A stretch of 31,876 nt of DNA from Caldilineaceae bacterium. GTDB taxonomy: Bacteria; Chloroflexota; Anaerolineae; Caldilineales; Caldilineaceae. A program made the translations under genes and the position numbers. The stretch is taken from positions 1 to 31,876 of the forward strand of contig JAPKMW010000119.1 of assembly GCA_026645575.1 (NCBI GenBank), written 5' to 3'. Shown here one piece after another: positions 31,783 through 31,876 of the stretch (position 1 is its first letter; each line of letters starts with the position of its first letter). The notes under the pieces were generated by a model that was given only the letters and a program-made list of their open reading frames with translations, ran no database searches and was not told the DNA's origin.

Positions 31783-31876
31783 CCAGGCCCTTTGGCGCAG
31801 TTTACTGATAAACGCACAAGTTTGTAATGAGAGCGAGTGATGCTAAACTAGCGTCATGGAAAACATGCAAAACAAG

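Noticed and set aside
30631..31827. 398-codon open frame on the + strand opposite the SH3b gene
   Set aside because: The minus-strand frame has a membrane helix, coiled coil and SH3b motif; the + frame is Gly/Arg-rich with no recognisable domain.

Overview
The window looks like a stretch of chromosome from a Chloroflexota bacterium, most plausibly Caldilineales/Anaerolineae-like. This is inferred from several traits seen together: Pro/Thr-rich linkers in a large secreted protein, a secreted protein ending in LFLPLINR, a DUF4351-type relic, CUT1 sugar ABC genes without their own ATPase, and intergenic spaces full of long hairpin repeats. No rRNA, tRNA, CRISPR array or intact insertion sequence was seen.

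Layout. (1) 62-6088: a truncated membrane PAS protein (-), a ManD-type enolase-superfamily dehydratase (+) convergent with a GH4 alpha-galactosidase-like enzyme (-), and a CASTOR/POLLUX-type RCK ion channel (-). (2) 6407-14636, the most striking part: two RNA leaders of the yybP-ykoY (manganese) riboswitch class, each ending in an intrinsic terminator that overlaps the closing strand of the aptamer. The first has a near-perfect sigma70 promoter and precedes three tandem paralogous CaCA cation antiporters. The second precedes a P2A-type Ca/Mn ATPase, followed by an M50/CBS intramembrane protease. This reads as a manganese (or Mn/Ca) efflux island.

(3) 14960-26539, all +: a carbohydrate or polyol uptake and oxidation cluster. 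It holds a cupin, an SDR dehydrogenase, a DUF4351 relic, an MDR dehydrogenase, an ABC solute-binding lipoprotein with two permeases, a cupin-type phosphoglucose isomerase, a membrane-anchored peptidase-MA-like protein lacking its zinc motif, a D-2-hydroxyacid dehydrogenase, an SRPBCC protein and a GMC flavoprotein oxidoreductase. The substrate cannot be read from the sequence. (4) 26944-31782: a 1213-residue secreted multidomain protein with a metzincin-like zinc site (+), convergent with a membrane-anchored coiled-coil/SH3b protein (-).

The intergenic spaces carry at least three small repeat families, each seen more than once here: a ~90-100 bp hairpin at 10097, 10491 and 17867; a GTCCC...GGGAC hairpin at 21893 and 26588; and an 8-bp GTGACAAG tandem array at 19384 and 21996. 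Two of the 100-bp hairpins flank the second riboswitch, and one of them ends in a T tract just upstream of the ATPase gene.
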